This document shows, one piece after another, positions 6,395 to 6,694 of a stretch of DNA of 6,694 bases (the first letter of the stretch is position 1; every line of letters begins with the position of its first letter). The notes beneath the pieces are model-generated. The model worked only from the letters and a program-made list of their open reading frames with translations, was not told where the DNA came from and made no database searches. A program made the position numbers and the translations under genes. The stretch comes from Gammaproteobacteria bacterium (GTDB lineage Bacteria > Pseudomonadota > Gammaproteobacteria > Pseudomonadales > DSM-25080), in contig JABXIR010000039.1 of NCBI GenBank assembly GCA_013372965.1, positions 1-6,694 on the forward strand. Reading direction: 5' to 3'.

Positions 6395-6694
6395 TAAGCG
6401 AGTAGCTAATCAAAAGCCTGCTCGTCTCGCCAGTACCCTAACCAAGCGCAAACTTCTTTCATTAAGCTAACACCCGTTTTGCAAAATGGCTAGCCGATGC
6501 CAATGTCTTCTGTTAGCTACTCGACATTAAGGCCTAACGTTGCAATAACGAGTGTAGGGTTTTAACGAACAAACCCGTTCAAAATCTATGATAGTGACTC
6601 GTCTAGGTCTCCAACACTTACTTAGACCGGCTATGTTTGAGGTCACCAACAATTGAACCTGATATCGCCCCAGTCCCACAAAAACGTGCGATTA
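6395..6694. other. 300-bp stretch without a convincing gene, rich in small repeats
   Basis: No reading frame here has a credible start, length and codon pattern. It is the upstream region of the minus-strand DUF6090-like gene. It holds an 11-bp inverted repeat (6399-6409 with 6513-6523), an 8-bp inverted repeat (6465-6472 with 6511-6518), and two of three copies of CATTAAG (6460, 6525; the third, 6392, begins in the start codon). It also has the palindromes TTTTGCAAAA (6477-6486) and GGCTAGCC (6488-6495), and a 6-bp hairpin (6557-6576). A promoter for the minus-strand group should lie here, but only poor matches were found, for example TTGTTC-17 bp-GTTATT at 6572-6544. Confidence 0.6.
6399..6523 (-). 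repeat. Inverted repeats with alternative pairing in the DUF6090 leader
   Basis: On the minus strand, CGAGTAGCTAA (6523-6513) is perfectly complementary to TTAGCTACTCG (6409-6399), which ends 4 nt before the ATG at 6394. The overlapping AGCTAACA (6518-6511) is also complementary to TGTTAGCT (6472-6465) in between. The two pairings share bases and exclude each other. The pairing is seen directly; a regulatory role is inference. Confidence 0.5.

Noticed and set aside
6465..6538. Integron attC site
   Set aside because: GCCTAAC is present, but no GTTRRRY partner lies at a suitable distance, and the AGCTAAC/GTTAGCT pair does not fit the R-box consensus.
6527..6679. 50-codon minus-strand frame starting at GTG 6679
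   Set aside because: There is no ribosome binding site, no recognisable motif, and it lies in the repeat-rich noncoding stretch.
6618..6692. 24-residue C-terminal tail of a minus-strand gene entering from the right edge
   Set aside because: The frame is open to the edge, but it is too short and unrecognised to call without the flanking sequence.

Overview
The window most resembles a chromosomal segment of a gammaproteobacterium, possibly marine. The left two thirds carry a plus-strand housekeeping block: priA (5' end outside the window), argS and a SPOR-domain, FtsN-like membrane protein. This order is the one I know from Pseudomonas, where hslV-hslU follow. The taxonomic guess rests on that gene order, on the protein motifs and on a mid-range base composition, and is inference. 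No mobile element, CRISPR array, rRNA or tRNA was seen.

Region by region: priA (1-2035) enters from the left edge in an open frame. A 99-bp gap holds a weak hairpin and a convincing sigma70-type promoter for argS (2135-3820). After argS, a strong 10-bp-stem hairpin without a T tract (3833-3863) precedes the SPOR gene (best start ATG 3911, end 4492). A hairpin followed by a short T run (4528-4558) closes the plus-strand block.

The right third is a minus-strand group read from 6394 down to 4554. It holds a DUF6090-like single-pass membrane protein, a 96-residue three-helix membrane protein with a GTG start, and a small secreted protein built of eleven tandem octapeptides of the form L-x-G-G-G-L-S-x. 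The conserved hslVU continuation is not seen here, so this group may be an accessory insertion at the end of the syntenic block. The last 300 bp (6395-6694) hold no convincing gene but contain an unusual set of inverted and direct repeats upstream of the DUF6090-like gene.

The most notable item is the octapeptide protein. Its second repeat position alternates strictly: Arg in every odd unit, Glu/Gln/Ser in every even unit. The real period is therefore 16 residues (48 bp), and it has been kept although the codons have diverged widely. The second point of interest is the DUF6090 leader, where one upstream segment can pair either with a middle segment or with the bases just before the start codon. 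How the housekeeping genes relate functionally to the minus-strand group is not visible: replication restart, Arg-tRNA charging and septal peptidoglycan binding are neighbours by conserved gene order, while the minus-strand proteins all look envelope-directed.
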